Below are positions 41,888-49,071 of a stretch of DNA of 64,000 nucleotides, piece by piece; the first letter of the stretch is position 1; each line of letters opens with the position of its first letter. The DNA is from Trebonia kvetii. GTDB taxonomy: Bacteria > Actinomycetota > Actinomycetes > Streptosporangiales > Streptosporangiaceae. The stretch lies in assembly GCF_007827045.1 (NCBI RefSeq), contig NZ_RPFW01000005.1, forward strand, positions 329,835 through 393,834. Reading direction: 5' to 3'. The notes beneath the pieces are model-generated. The model was not told the DNA's origin and made no database searches. It saw only the letters and a program-made list of their open reading frames with translations. A program made the position numbers and the translations under genes.

Positions 41888-43120
41888 ATGCTGCAGCCGA
41901 TGCGGGGCGTGCGCGTCCTCGAGGTGGCCCAGTTCACCTTCGTGCCCGCGGCGGGCGCGATCCTGGCGGACTGGGGTGCCGAGGTGACCAAGGTCGAGCA
42001 CGCCGAGCGTGGCGACGGGCAGCGCGGCCTGACCACCGTACTCGGGGTGGACGCGATCATGAAGGGGAGCAGGTTCTCCCCGATCTTCGAGGGGCCCAAC
42101 CGCGGCAAGCGCAGCGTTGGCCTCGCCCTGGAGGTGCCGGAGGCCAGGGCAGTGCTCGACGAGCTGATCAAGCGCAGCGACGTCTTCATCACCAACTTCC
42201 TGCCCGGAGCGCGGGCCAAGCTGCGCATCAACCTCGAGGACGTCCGCAAGGTCAACCCCGACATCATCTACGTACGCGGTTCAGGCTTCGGCGCGCGCGG
42301 CCCCGAGGCGGACAAGGGCGGCTACGACATGACCGCCTTCTGGGCGCGGGGCGGCAGCGGGGCCGGAGCCACTCCGGCCGGCGCCGACCGGCTGTCCCCA
42401 ATGCCGGCCGGCGGTTACGGCGACAACATCGGCGGGATGACCATCGCGGGCGGCATCGCCGCCGCGCTGTACGCCCGCGCCACCACCGGCGAGACCTCCG
42501 TCATCGACGTGTCGCTGCTCGGCGTGGGCGCCTGGGCCACCCAGTTCACCGCGAACCTGGCGCTGCAGGCGGGGGGAGTGCCGCCCCGGCCCCCGGTGCC
42601 GCGGCACGGCTCGGCAAGGAACCCCCTGATCGGCCCGTACCGGACGTCGGACGACCGCTGGATCCTGTTCTCGATGCTGCAGCCCGGCCGCTACTGGGCG
42701 GAGTTCTGCAAGGCCAGCGGCCACGAAGAGCTGATCACTGACGAGCGCTTCAACACGGTGGAGAAGCTGATGGCCAACGCCCCGGCCGCGGGCGAGCTGG
42801 TGGCGGGCGTCATGGCCGAGAAGACGTTCGACGAGTGGCTGGAGATCTTGGCGGGCATCGAGGGCCAGTGGGCCATCGTGCAGGACTCCTGGGGCGTCGC
42901 CAACGATGTGTCGCTGCGGGCGAACGGCATGATCGGCAGCTTCGACGACGCCGACGGCATCCGCCGCGAACTGGTCGCCAGCCCCGTCCAGTTCGACGAG
43001 ACCCCGGCCACGCTGAGCCGCGGCCCGCTGTTCGCCGAGCACACCGACGAGGTGCTGCGCGAGCTCGGCCTCAGCGACGAGCGGCTGATCGAGCTGAAGA
43101 TCGCCGGCGCGATCACCTGA
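41888..43120 (+). CDS. CaiB/BaiF CoA-transferase family protein
   Basis: A 410-residue class III CoA-transferase. The expected catalytic aspartate is D179 in GGYGDNIGGM, matching the GDSN-type loop of formyl-CoA transferase; the racemase-type GHD histidine is not present (KGGYDM), so CoA transfer rather than racemisation is expected. It swaps CoA between an acyl-CoA donor and a free acid without ATP. A ribosome site (GAGGAAGG) lies just upstream. Follows the DUF35-thiolase fusion by 29 bp and precedes the hydrolase. Confidence 0.92.
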   Translation: MLQPMRGVRVLEVAQFTFVPAAGAILADWGAEVTKVEHAERGDGQRGLTTVLGVDAIMKGSRFSPIFEGPNRGKRSVGLALEVPEARAVLDELIKRSDVFITNFLPGARAKLRINLEDVRKVNPDIIYVRGSGFGARGPEADKGGYDMTAFWARGGSGAGATPAGADRLSPMPAGGYGDNIGGMTIAGGIAAALYARATTGETSVIDVSLLGVGAWATQFTANLALQAGGVPPRPPVPRHGSARNPLIGPYRTSDDRWILFSMLQPGRYWAEFCKASGHEELITDERFNTVEKLMANAPAAGELVAGVMAEKTFDEWLEILAGIEGQWAIVQDSWGVANDVSLRANGMIGSFDDADGIRRELVASPVQFDETPATLSRGPLFAEHTDEVLRELGLSDERLIELKIAGAIT

Positions 43121-43173
43121 CCGCCCCCCGGCGCCGCCGGCGAGGGAACCCCGGACACCCTGTGGAGCGTGCG

Positions 43174-43872
43174 ATGACGGATGCCGCGGAGATCGTCCTG
43201 CCCGATGGGGACGGGCCGCACCCGGCCGTGGTGCTCGGCGCTGAGGCCTTCGGGGTGAACACGTTCATCCGCGGCATCAAGCAGCGGCTGACTGAGCTCG
43301 GGTACGCCGTCGCGGTGCCGGATTACTACCGCGGCGACGGCCCGGCAGGCAAAGACAGTTACGACGACTTCACCGAGGTGACCGGCTACATCCGCGGGCT
43401 CGACTTCATCCGCGGGGCCCGTGACCTGGCTGCGGCGGTCGACGCGCTGCGGTCGACGCCGCGCGTCGACCCGCGGCGGGTCGCCGTCTGGGGCTACTGC
43501 ACCGGCGGAACGCTGGCCTGGCTGGCCGCCTGCCTGCGCGGCGACCTGGCGGCAGCCGTCCTGTACTTTCCCAGCCAGCCGGTGTTCGCGGCGCTGAGCC
43601 CGCGGACGCCCGTCCACCCCATCGACCTGCTCTGGCAACTAACCTGCCCGGCCCTGTTCATTTACGGCGACGAGGACAAGTTGCTGACTCCCGGCCTGCT
43701 CGCGGACATGCGGGCCCGGATCAGCGACTGGGACGTCGACGCTCAGGTCAACCTGTATTCAGGCGCGGGCCATTCGTTCACCTGCCCGTGGGGCCCAATG
43801 CGCAACGAAGAGGCGGGTCACGCCGCCTGGAATGACGCCATAACCTTTCTCTCAGCGAAAATGGGTGCATAA
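43174..43872 (+). CDS. Dienelactone hydrolase family protein
   Basis: A 232-residue alpha/beta hydrolase with the Cys-Asp-His triad of dienelactone hydrolases: C109 in WGYCTGGT, D166 in YGDEDKL and H200 in GAGHSF. It hydrolyses lactones or esters; in this setting it could open a lactone or remove an ester during ring degradation. ATG 43174 (MTDAAEIV) was chosen; GTG 43162 is an alternative. One base separates its stop from the VOC gene. Confidence 0.9.
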   Translation: MTDAAEIVLPDGDGPHPAVVLGAEAFGVNTFIRGIKQRLTELGYAVAVPDYYRGDGPAGKDSYDDFTEVTGYIRGLDFIRGARDLAAAVDALRSTPRVDPRRVAVWGYCTGGTLAWLAACLRGDLAAAVLYFPSQPVFAALSPRTPVHPIDLLWQLTCPALFIYGDEDKLLTPGLLADMRARISDWDVDAQVNLYSGAGHSFTCPWGPMRNEEAGHAAWNDAITFLSAKMGA

Positions 43873-44307
43873 ATGATGAACGAGCCGTTTTTCCACATCG
43901 GGATCCTGGTCAGGGACGTCGAGGCCGCGCGCGCTGATTTCACCGCCAAGCTCGGGGTGGAATTCGAGCCGGTGCACAGCCAGCAGATCGCCACCGGCGA
44001 GACGACCAGGTTCTGCTATTCGCTCCAGGGCCCGCCCTACCTGGAGCTGTGCGAGATGACCGGGTCCGGCAGCTGGTCACCGGAGCAGCCAGAGGGCTTT
44101 CACCACATCGGCGTCTCCGACCAGGACATGGCCGGGCGCTGCGCGCTCTTCGGCAACGAGGTGGACCTGATCGCACCCGGGGACAACGGGGTGCCGCGAG
44201 TGGTCCTCACTCGTCCCGAGGCGCTGCACGGCGTCCGCGTCGAGTACTTCGACGAGAAGGTCGCGGAGATGTTCCAGGGCTACCTCCGCACCCGTACCGC
44301 CAGCTAA
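43873..44307 (+). CDS. VOC family protein
   Basis: A 144-residue single-domain glyoxalase-fold protein (FFHIGILVRDVEAARADF, FCYSLQGPPYLELCEM, GFHHIGVSDQD). Paralogue of the protein at 35009. It is the last gene of the plus operon that begins at 38984 and starts immediately after the hydrolase stop (double ATG at 43873). Likely metal-dependent isomerase/epimerase or a binding protein; function not resolvable. Confidence 0.88.
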   Translation: MMNEPFFHIGILVRDVEAARADFTAKLGVEFEPVHSQQIATGETTRFCYSLQGPPYLELCEMTGSGSWSPEQPEGFHHIGVSDQDMAGRCALFGNEVDLIAPGDNGVPRVVLTRPEALHGVRVEYFDEKVAEMFQGYLRTRTAS

Positions 44308-44350
44308 CGGCAAGGCGTGCCCTACCGTGCCGGCACAAGAGGCTCGGTAA

Positions 44351-44372
44351 TACCGTGGTACTCTTCTGGTAT
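44351..44372 (+). promoter_or_regulatory. Autoregulatory site and -10 of the toxin-antitoxin pair
   Basis: TACC-GT-GGTA (44351-44360) plus a further GGTA (44369-44372) make three half-sites. A -10-like TACTCT (44359-44364) ends six bases before the antitoxin ATG at 44371, suggesting a leaderless message repressed by its own ribbon-helix-helix protein. Confidence 0.4.
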
Positions 44373-44592
44373 GACCGCAAAGCGGAAAGTCTCCGTCTCG
44401 CTTGACGAGGATCTTGTCGCGGAGCTCGAGGCCGCTGACGAGGCGCTGTCCGGGCAGGTGAACGAGGCCATCCGGGCTGAGGTCGAGCGGCGGCGGCGAA
44501 ACCGCCTGCTGACGGGCATGCTCGACTCGCTTGACGCCGAATACGGGCCGGTTGACGAAGCGCTCGTCGCGAAGTACACGGAGCTGCTGTGA
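44371..44592 (+). CDS. Ribbon-helix-helix antitoxin (VapB-type)
   Basis: A 73-residue protein with an N-terminal ribbon-helix-helix (KRKVSVSLDEDLVAELEAAD, then a helix with VNEAIRAEVERRRR), the DNA-binding fold of CopG/VapB antitoxins. The C-terminal part would wrap and block the toxin. ATG 44371 begins the homology; the frame is open upstream to 44317 without support. It overlaps the PIN-domain gene by four bases, the normal toxin-antitoxin layout. Probably represses its own promoter. Confidence 0.82.
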   Translation: MTAKRKVSVSLDEDLVAELEAADEALSGQVNEAIRAEVERRRRNRLLTGMLDSLDAEYGPVDEALVAKYTELL

Positions 44593-45005
44593 GCCGCGCG
44601 CTCATCCTCGATTCCGAGGCCCTGGCCACGCTGGGCGGCCGGCCGTCGAGGCGGCAGGAGGAGGTCAGGGCCGCTATGCGAGCCGCCGCGCTCATGCACA
44701 GGGACGTGATCGTTCCCGCGGTCATCCTCGCGGAGCTTTACCGAGGCGCCGGCCGCAATCATGCGGTGGACGCCTGCCTGGCACGCGAGACGGGGATCCG
44801 GGTCCGTGACACCGATCGATCGCTGGCGCGCCTGGTGGGCGGCGTTCTCACCGGGGCGAAGGCGGACTCTCGTTACCTGGCCGACGCGCACGTGGTCGCG
44901 GCGGCCGTAGAGACTGGCGGCGGCGTCGTGCTCACCGGCGACCCCGATGACCTCGCGTCGCTCGCCGCGCCTTATCCGAACATCACCGTGCAGTCACTTC
45001 CCTGA
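44589..45005 (+). CDS. PIN-domain toxin (VapC-type ribonuclease)
   Basis: A 138-residue PIN-domain protein with the acidic residues that bind the catalytic metal: D8 (LILDSEAL), E49 (VILAELYRG), D99 (YLADAHVV) and D118 (LTGDPDDL). VapC toxins cut specific tRNA or rRNA sites when freed from their antitoxin. GTG start overlapping the antitoxin stop by four bases. A strong hairpin follows at 45023-45061. Confidence 0.88.
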   Translation: MSRALILDSEALATLGGRPSRRQEEVRAAMRAAALMHRDVIVPAVILAELYRGAGRNHAVDACLARETGIRVRDTDRSLARLVGGVLTGAKADSRYLADAHVVAAAVETGGGVVLTGDPDDLASLAAPYPNITVQSLP

Positions 45006-45022
45006 CGGCCCGGCACGTCCCG

Positions 45023-45061
45023 TGCAGCCGTCCCCTTCGCCTGGATATGGGGACGGCTGCA
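45023..45061 (+). terminator. Hairpin after the toxin gene
   Basis: A perfect 13-bp stem (45023-45035 with 45049-45061; GCAGCCGTCCCC and its complement) with a 13-base loop, 18 bp past the toxin stop. No T-run follows, as is common in high-GC actinobacteria. Confidence 0.6.
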
Positions 45062-45118
45062 GGCCTTGGCGTTGCGGGCATCCTGCTTTACTCAAGACGT
45101 CGTTTCATCCGAGCACAC

Positions 45119-45149
45119 TTGACCCTGCCCTAAGGGCAGGCTGGATCCT
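45119..45149 (+). promoter_or_regulatory. MerR-type operator-promoter
   Basis: -35 TTGACC (45119-45124), a 19-bp spacer, and a -10-like GATCCT (45144-45149). The spacer contains the dyad CCTGCCC-TAA-GGGCAGG (45124-45140). An over-long spacer filled by a palindrome is the hallmark of promoters that MerR proteins activate by DNA distortion. It precedes the stand-alone effector domain and MerR genes. Confidence 0.62.
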
Positions 45150-45186
45150 AGGCGCGTCGGTAGGCGCGAACACGAAAGGGTGTGCC

Positions 45187-45687
45187 ATGGACGTTCGGAC
45201 GCGAGAGGTGCCAGAGCAGATCGTCGTCACCGAGCAGCGGATGGTCGACCAGGAAGCCTTGGAGCGCTGGCTTCCCGAGGCGATGGCACGGGTCCACAAG
45301 GCTGCCGGAGAGGCCGCCGGGACGGTGGAGCAGCCATATCTGCTCCGGAACCATGTGGCCGACGAGCCGGTGTTCATCGTGATCTACGAGGGCAACCCGA
45401 ACGAGGGCGAGACAGCAGTCGACTGCTGTACCCCCCTGCATGCAGGCGGAACAGCACCGGACGGCGTGGCTACGCGGATGATCCCCGCGCACCGGGAAGC
45501 CTATGTGCGCGTCCAGAAGCAAACTGTGCAGTCCGGCAAGATCGGTGACGTCTACGTGGGGATCGAGAACTGGATCGAAGGCCAGGGCCTGGAAGTCGCC
45601 GCCGCGCCCCGGGAAACGTACTGGACCGACTTTTTCTCCGCCGCAGCAGATGACGAGGTATTCGACGTGGCGTTCCCCGTGCGGTAG
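45187..45687 (+). CDS. Stand-alone GyrI-like effector-binding domain protein
   Basis: A 166-residue protein without DNA-binding part. It begins VREVPEQIVVTEQRMV-like (TREVPEQIVVTEQRMVDQEA) and continues with strands typical of the GyrI/BmrR small-molecule-binding fold, ending DEVFDVAFPVR. It aligns along its length with the C-terminal domain of the MerR protein encoded next (shared EQ-V-TEQR start, PxHxEAFIxVxK/PAHREAYVRVQK, APREVY/APRETY, and closing cDVAxPf). It may bind the same ligand and buffer or modulate the regulator. ATG 45187 follows GAAAGGG. Confidence 0.8.
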   Translation: MDVRTREVPEQIVVTEQRMVDQEALERWLPEAMARVHKAAGEAAGTVEQPYLLRNHVADEPVFIVIYEGNPNEGETAVDCCTPLHAGGTAPDGVATRMIPAHREAYVRVQKQTVQSGKIGDVYVGIENWIEGQGLEVAAAPRETYWTDFFSAAADDEVFDVAFPVR

Positions 45688-45717
45688 ACATCTCATGTGG
45701 GCCGTCCAGCATCGGAG

Positions 45718-46533
45718 ATGACGATCGGCGAGTTCTCCCGGCGCTCCCAGCTCTCGCTAAAGGCGCTCCGGTTGTATGAGCGCCTGGGGCTGCTGCGGCC
45801 CATAGCTGTCGATGAGCGAAATGGTTACCGCAGGTATCACGAGAGTCAGCTCTATACTGCGCGCCTGATCGTCATGCTGCGCATGCTGGAAATGCCCCTG
45901 TCGGAGGTTGGCAAGGTGGTGTCCGCGTCCCGCACCGAAGGCGCCGAAATCATCGACACGTACTGGGCGTCGGTGGAAAGCCGTTTCGCCGCCCAGCGGC
46001 AGCTAATGGGCATTCTCAGCCCAAGCGTAGCCGCGTCGGTGATACCCGCCCCAGAGCTGGCTGTCCGCGAACGGGACGTAGCGGAACAGACGGTGCTTAC
46101 CGAGCAGCGGCACGTCTACATCGATCAGCTGACCTGGACCCGGGAAGCCGCCGCCCGGCTCAGCGCAAACGCCGCGCGATGCGGTGGCATGGCGGCCGAG
46201 CGTTTCGTTATCTTCCACGGCATCGTCACCGCCGACAGTGACGGTCCGGTCGAAGTGTGCGTTCCGGTCGGGCAGCCGCCCGAGGATCCGGCCGAGCTGG
46301 CCTGGCGGATCGAGCCCGCGCACCAGGAAGCCTTCATCTCGGTAAGCAAGGCGCATTTCGAGATTCCGGCGATCTGGTCGGTCTATGACCAGCTGGCGCG
46401 CTGGGTAGCAGCGCCGGGCCGCAGGCAAGCCGGAGCGCCCAGAGAGGTCTACCGGGCCGATGTCGAGCCGCTATTCGCCACCGCCGACCAGCAGGTCTGC
46501 GATGTCGCCATGCCTTTCGTCATCGTGGATTAG
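45718..46533 (+). CDS. MerR family regulator with GyrI-like effector domain
   Basis: A 271-residue regulator. Residues 1-70 are the MerR winged helix (MTIGEFSRRSQLSLKALRLY, then RLGLLRP and NGYRRYHESQ), followed by a dimerisation helix and a C-terminal GyrI-like effector domain homologous to the upstream protein. BmrR/TipA-like members bind drugs or lipophilic compounds. ATG 45718 starts the conserved domain; GTG 45697 would add seven residues. Probably co-transcribed with 45187 from the MerR-type promoter and autoregulated. Its end overlaps the convergent VOC gene by 14 bases. Confidence 0.88.
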   Translation: MTIGEFSRRSQLSLKALRLYERLGLLRPIAVDERNGYRRYHESQLYTARLIVMLRMLEMPLSEVGKVVSASRTEGAEIIDTYWASVESRFAAQRQLMGILSPSVAASVIPAPELAVRERDVAEQTVLTEQRHVYIDQLTWTREAAARLSANAARCGGMAAERFVIFHGIVTADSDGPVEVCVPVGQPPEDPAELAWRIEPAHQEAFISVSKAHFEIPAIWSVYDQLARWVAAPGRRQAGAPREVYRADVEPLFATADQQVCDVAMPFVIVD

Positions 46534-47092
46534 TTGACGAGCAATTTGCAATCGCGCAGGCGGCGTCGATCTGGGCGAGCCACCGCTCGGCCGGCTGCCC
46601 CAGCTCCATGACCTCCACGAAATGGCCGAGCTCAGCCCGCATGTCCAGGTAGCCGAACCGGATCGTGCCGTTGTCGCCGAACTGCTTCCAGGTGCGGCCG
46701 CTGGCGGCGACGACGGCGGACGCCTCATCGAAGTCGTCGACCACGAAGCCCACGTGGTGCAGGGTGACTGGCTCTCCGGGCCGCACCGCGTCCCGGTAGA
46801 GATCGACCGCGCCGTCCACCGGGCGGATGACCTCCAGGTTGGTGGGGCCCGCGTTGACCAGGGCGACGTCGATCCGCCACTCGTCGGCCGGGCGGCCGTC
46901 CACGACGACGAACGCGGTCCGGGGGTCGCTCGCGCTGGCCGGCGGCCGCCCGCCCCCCAGCGACGAGGCGTAGCTCTTGACGCACGGGCCGGTGCCCATG
47001 GCCGACTCGAGGTACGCGGCCGCCGCGTCGATGTCGTCGGTCACGTACCCGAGCTGCACGAAGTAGCGGAAGAGATCACTCAGCGATCGCAT
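46520..47092 (-). CDS. VOC family protein
   Basis: A 190-residue glyoxalase-fold protein (YFVQLGYVTDDIDAAAAYLE, TLHHVGFVVDDFDEA, FGYLDMRAELGHFVEVME). The pattern, including the GHFVEVME ending, is that of methylmalonyl-epimerase-like VOC proteins seen in sterol catabolic regions. ATG 47092 (MRSLSDLFRYF) is chosen; the frame is open to 47143. Divergent from the IclR gene with a palindrome between them, so it is a likely target of that regulator. Confidence 0.85.
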   Translation of the reverse strand: MRSLSDLFRYFVQLGYVTDDIDAAAAYLESAMGTGPCVKSYASSLGGGRPPASASDPRTAFVVVDGRPADEWRIDVALVNAGPTNLEVIRPVDGAVDLYRDAVRPGEPVTLHHVGFVVDDFDEASAVVAASGRTWKQFGDNGTIRFGYLDMRAELGHFVEVMELGQPAERWLAQIDAACAIANCSSTNPR

Positions 47093-47196
47093 CCAACGAC
47101 TGTGCGCCGACGTGGGCAGTCCGTCCAGCGCCGGTCCCGCCAAGCGGAACTCATCCGTTCCCGCTGCTCTTGACAGCGCGGCGCCAGATAGCAGAT

Positions 47197-47219
47197 TATT
47201 AATAGAATACTCATTAATA
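47197..47219. promoter_or_regulatory. Inverted repeat TATTAAT-N9-ATTAATA (IclR operator candidate)
   Basis: Perfect seven-base arms (47197-47203, 47213-47219) in a strikingly AT-rich island between the divergent VOC and IclR genes. Position and size suit an IclR-family dimer controlling both directions. Confidence 0.5.
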
Positions 47220-47261
47220 TGATTTCAGCCTGATTCCGATGAAGGGGCGTAGGCTGTGTCG

Positions 47262-48104
47262 ATGACATCGATGGTCGAGGGCGCGGGGCCGCGGGTGTCC
47301 CCGATGCCGCGGGCCCGCGGGGAGGAAGACGGCGACCGCCGGCCTCCCGAGCACACCGTCCTTGGGCGGAGCGCGTCCATCATGGAGGCGTTCAACGGCG
47401 GCCAGCACGTGCTGAGCCTGGCCGACCTGAACAAGCGTACGCGGCTGCCGAAGTCGACACTGCACCGTCTGGTCGACCAGCTATGCCACGTTGGCTGGCT
47501 CGAACGGGATCGCGGCGGCTACCGCATCGGCCTGCGGATGTTCGAGCTCGGCACGCTCGCGGTGGACGGGAACCGGCTGCACGAGGCCGCGTTCCCGCAC
47601 CTGCAGGCGCTCGCGTCGCGCACCGGGCTAGCCGCGCAGCTCGCCATACTCGACGGGACCGAGGTGGTGTACCTGGAGCGGATCGTGGTCGGCCCGATCC
47701 GGCTGCCCACCCGCCGCGGCGGCCGCAAGCCCGCCTACTGCACCGCGCTCGGCAAGGCGATGGCGGCCTACGACGACGACGCCATGCGTGCGCTGACCGC
47801 CGGACCGATGCCGCGGAAGACAGCGAAGACGATCACCGAGCCGGTCGCCCTGTGGACCGAGCTCAAGCGGGTCCGCGGCGCCGGGGTGGCGTTCGACCGC
47901 GGCGAAGCCTACGCCGAGCTGGAGTGCGTCGCGGCGCCGATCCGCGGCTCAGCAGGACACGCGATAGCGGCCGTCTCGGTCACCGGGCCGGCCGGCCGCA
48001 TGCGCTGGAGCGTGGTCACCGAGGCAGTTCAGGGCACCGCGACCGCGATCTGGAACGCCAACCTCACCCTGCGGGGCGCCGGCGCCGGCGCCGCCCGGCG
48101 CTGA
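47262..48104 (+). CDS. IclR family transcriptional regulator
   Basis: A 280-residue regulator with an N-terminal winged helix (VLSLADLNKRTRLPKSTLHRL, then GWLERDRGGYRIG) and a C-terminal GAF-like ligand domain (AQLAILDGTEVVYLERI, RRGGRKPAYCTALGKAM, AAPIRGSAGHAIAAVSVTGP). IclR proteins sense small organic acids and control catabolic operons. ATG 47262 is favoured because TAGGCT (47250-47255) fits a -10 six bases upstream (leaderless); GTG 47256 is the alternative. Ends in a low-complexity run of GGCGCC triplets. Confidence 0.91.
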   Translation: MTSMVEGAGPRVSPMPRARGEEDGDRRPPEHTVLGRSASIMEAFNGGQHVLSLADLNKRTRLPKSTLHRLVDQLCHVGWLERDRGGYRIGLRMFELGTLAVDGNRLHEAAFPHLQALASRTGLAAQLAILDGTEVVYLERIVVGPIRLPTRRGGRKPAYCTALGKAMAAYDDDAMRALTAGPMPRKTAKTITEPVALWTELKRVRGAGVAFDRGEAYAELECVAAPIRGSAGHAIAAVSVTGPAGRMRWSVVTEAVQGTATAIWNANLTLRGAGAGAARR

Positions 48105-48119
48105 CACCCGGCCTTCCCG

Positions 48120-48148
48120 GACCGGGCGGCACCGCCGGGCCGCCGGTC
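48120..48148. terminator. Convergent terminator between IclR and SDR genes
   Basis: GACCGGGCGGC (48120-48130) pairs with GCCGCCGGTC (48139-48148) with one bulged G and an 8-base loop. It overlaps the SDR stop and lies 16 bp after the IclR stop, so it can serve both strands. Confidence 0.4.
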
Positions 48149-49046
48149 AGTCGTCGGTCTCCAGGCCGAGTTCGGTTAGCTCGCGCTCGGCGAAGAAGAC
48201 CCGGCCGGTGTACTCCAGCGGGTTCTCGCAGGCCGCGAAGTAGGCAAGCACCCGGGCCGGGACGTCCATCGACACCATCTTCGCGTCCTGCCGCTCCCCG
48301 AGTTCGGTGTTCGCTTCGGCGCTCTCGGTGGCCACCCATCCGGGCATGACGCCCATGATGAACACGTTCTTGGCCACCAGCTGCGGCGCGAGGACGTTGG
48401 ACATCCGGTCAAGTGCCCGCTTGCTCGCGAAGTAGGCCGGCGACCACAGTGCGGGGATGTTCATGCTGGCGCCGGGCGCCGGGATGCCCCCGGTCTCGTC
48501 CCCGTGGTAATACCGCACGCTGGACGCGGGCGAGGGCTCCTCGATGAGACGGTGCGCTTCCGCGCTGCCGGTGGTGACGTTGAGTATCCGCCCGCCGCCG
48601 CGCGCTGCCATGCTCGGCACCACCAGCTGGGCCAGGGTGAACGGTGCGTGCACGTTGACCGCGAAGTGGTGCAGCCAGTCGGCCCGTGGCATCTCAAGCA
48701 ACGGCGCCGACCAGTTATAGCCGACGGTCACGGCGGCATTGTTGACGAGGATGTCGACGCCGCCGAAGCGGTCGATGGCGGTGCGCGCGATCCGCTCCAG
48801 ATGCCCCTCGTCCGACAGGTCGGCGGCGACCGCCACCGCCTCGCCGCCGAGGGACTCGATCTCCTTGACCGTCTGGCCGATGGTCCCAGGCAGCTCGCCG
48901 CCTGACTCCTCGACGGTGCGGGCGGTGACCACCAGCCGCGCGCCGCGGCGGGCAAGCGCGAGTGCCGTGCGCTTGCCGATGCCGCGGCTTGAGCCGGTGA
49001 CGATCGCCACCTTGCCGGAAAGACCTGCCTCGTTCTGGCGTTCCAT
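48147..49046 (-). CDS. SDR family oxidoreductase
   Basis: A 299-residue SDR, longer than classical ones. Cofactor loop TGSSRGIG, NNAA variant in NNAAVTVGYNW, active site AYFASK. The extra length lies in a loop before the active site (a stretch with RLIEEPSPASSVRYYHGDETGG) that may form a larger substrate pocket. Second gene of a minus pair with the aldehyde dehydrogenase 25 bp upstream. Substrate unknown. Confidence 0.9.
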   Translation of the reverse strand: MERQNEAGLSGKVAIVTGSSRGIGKRTALALARRGARLVVTARTVEESGGELPGTIGQTVKEIESLGGEAVAVAADLSDEGHLERIARTAIDRFGGVDILVNNAAVTVGYNWSAPLLEMPRADWLHHFAVNVHAPFTLAQLVVPSMAARGGGRILNVTTGSAEAHRLIEEPSPASSVRYYHGDETGGIPAPGASMNIPALWSPAYFASKRALDRMSNVLAPQLVAKNVFIMGVMPGWVATESAEANTELGERQDAKMVSMDVPARVLAYFAACENPLEYTGRVFFAERELTELGLETDD

Positions 49047-49071
49047 CAGCTCTCCTCGGTGGCGAGGCCGG

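Noticed and set aside
41888..43120. A second alpha-methylacyl-CoA racemase
   Set aside because: It lacks the GHD histidine (KGGYDM) and has a GDNIGG loop, as in true CoA-transferases.
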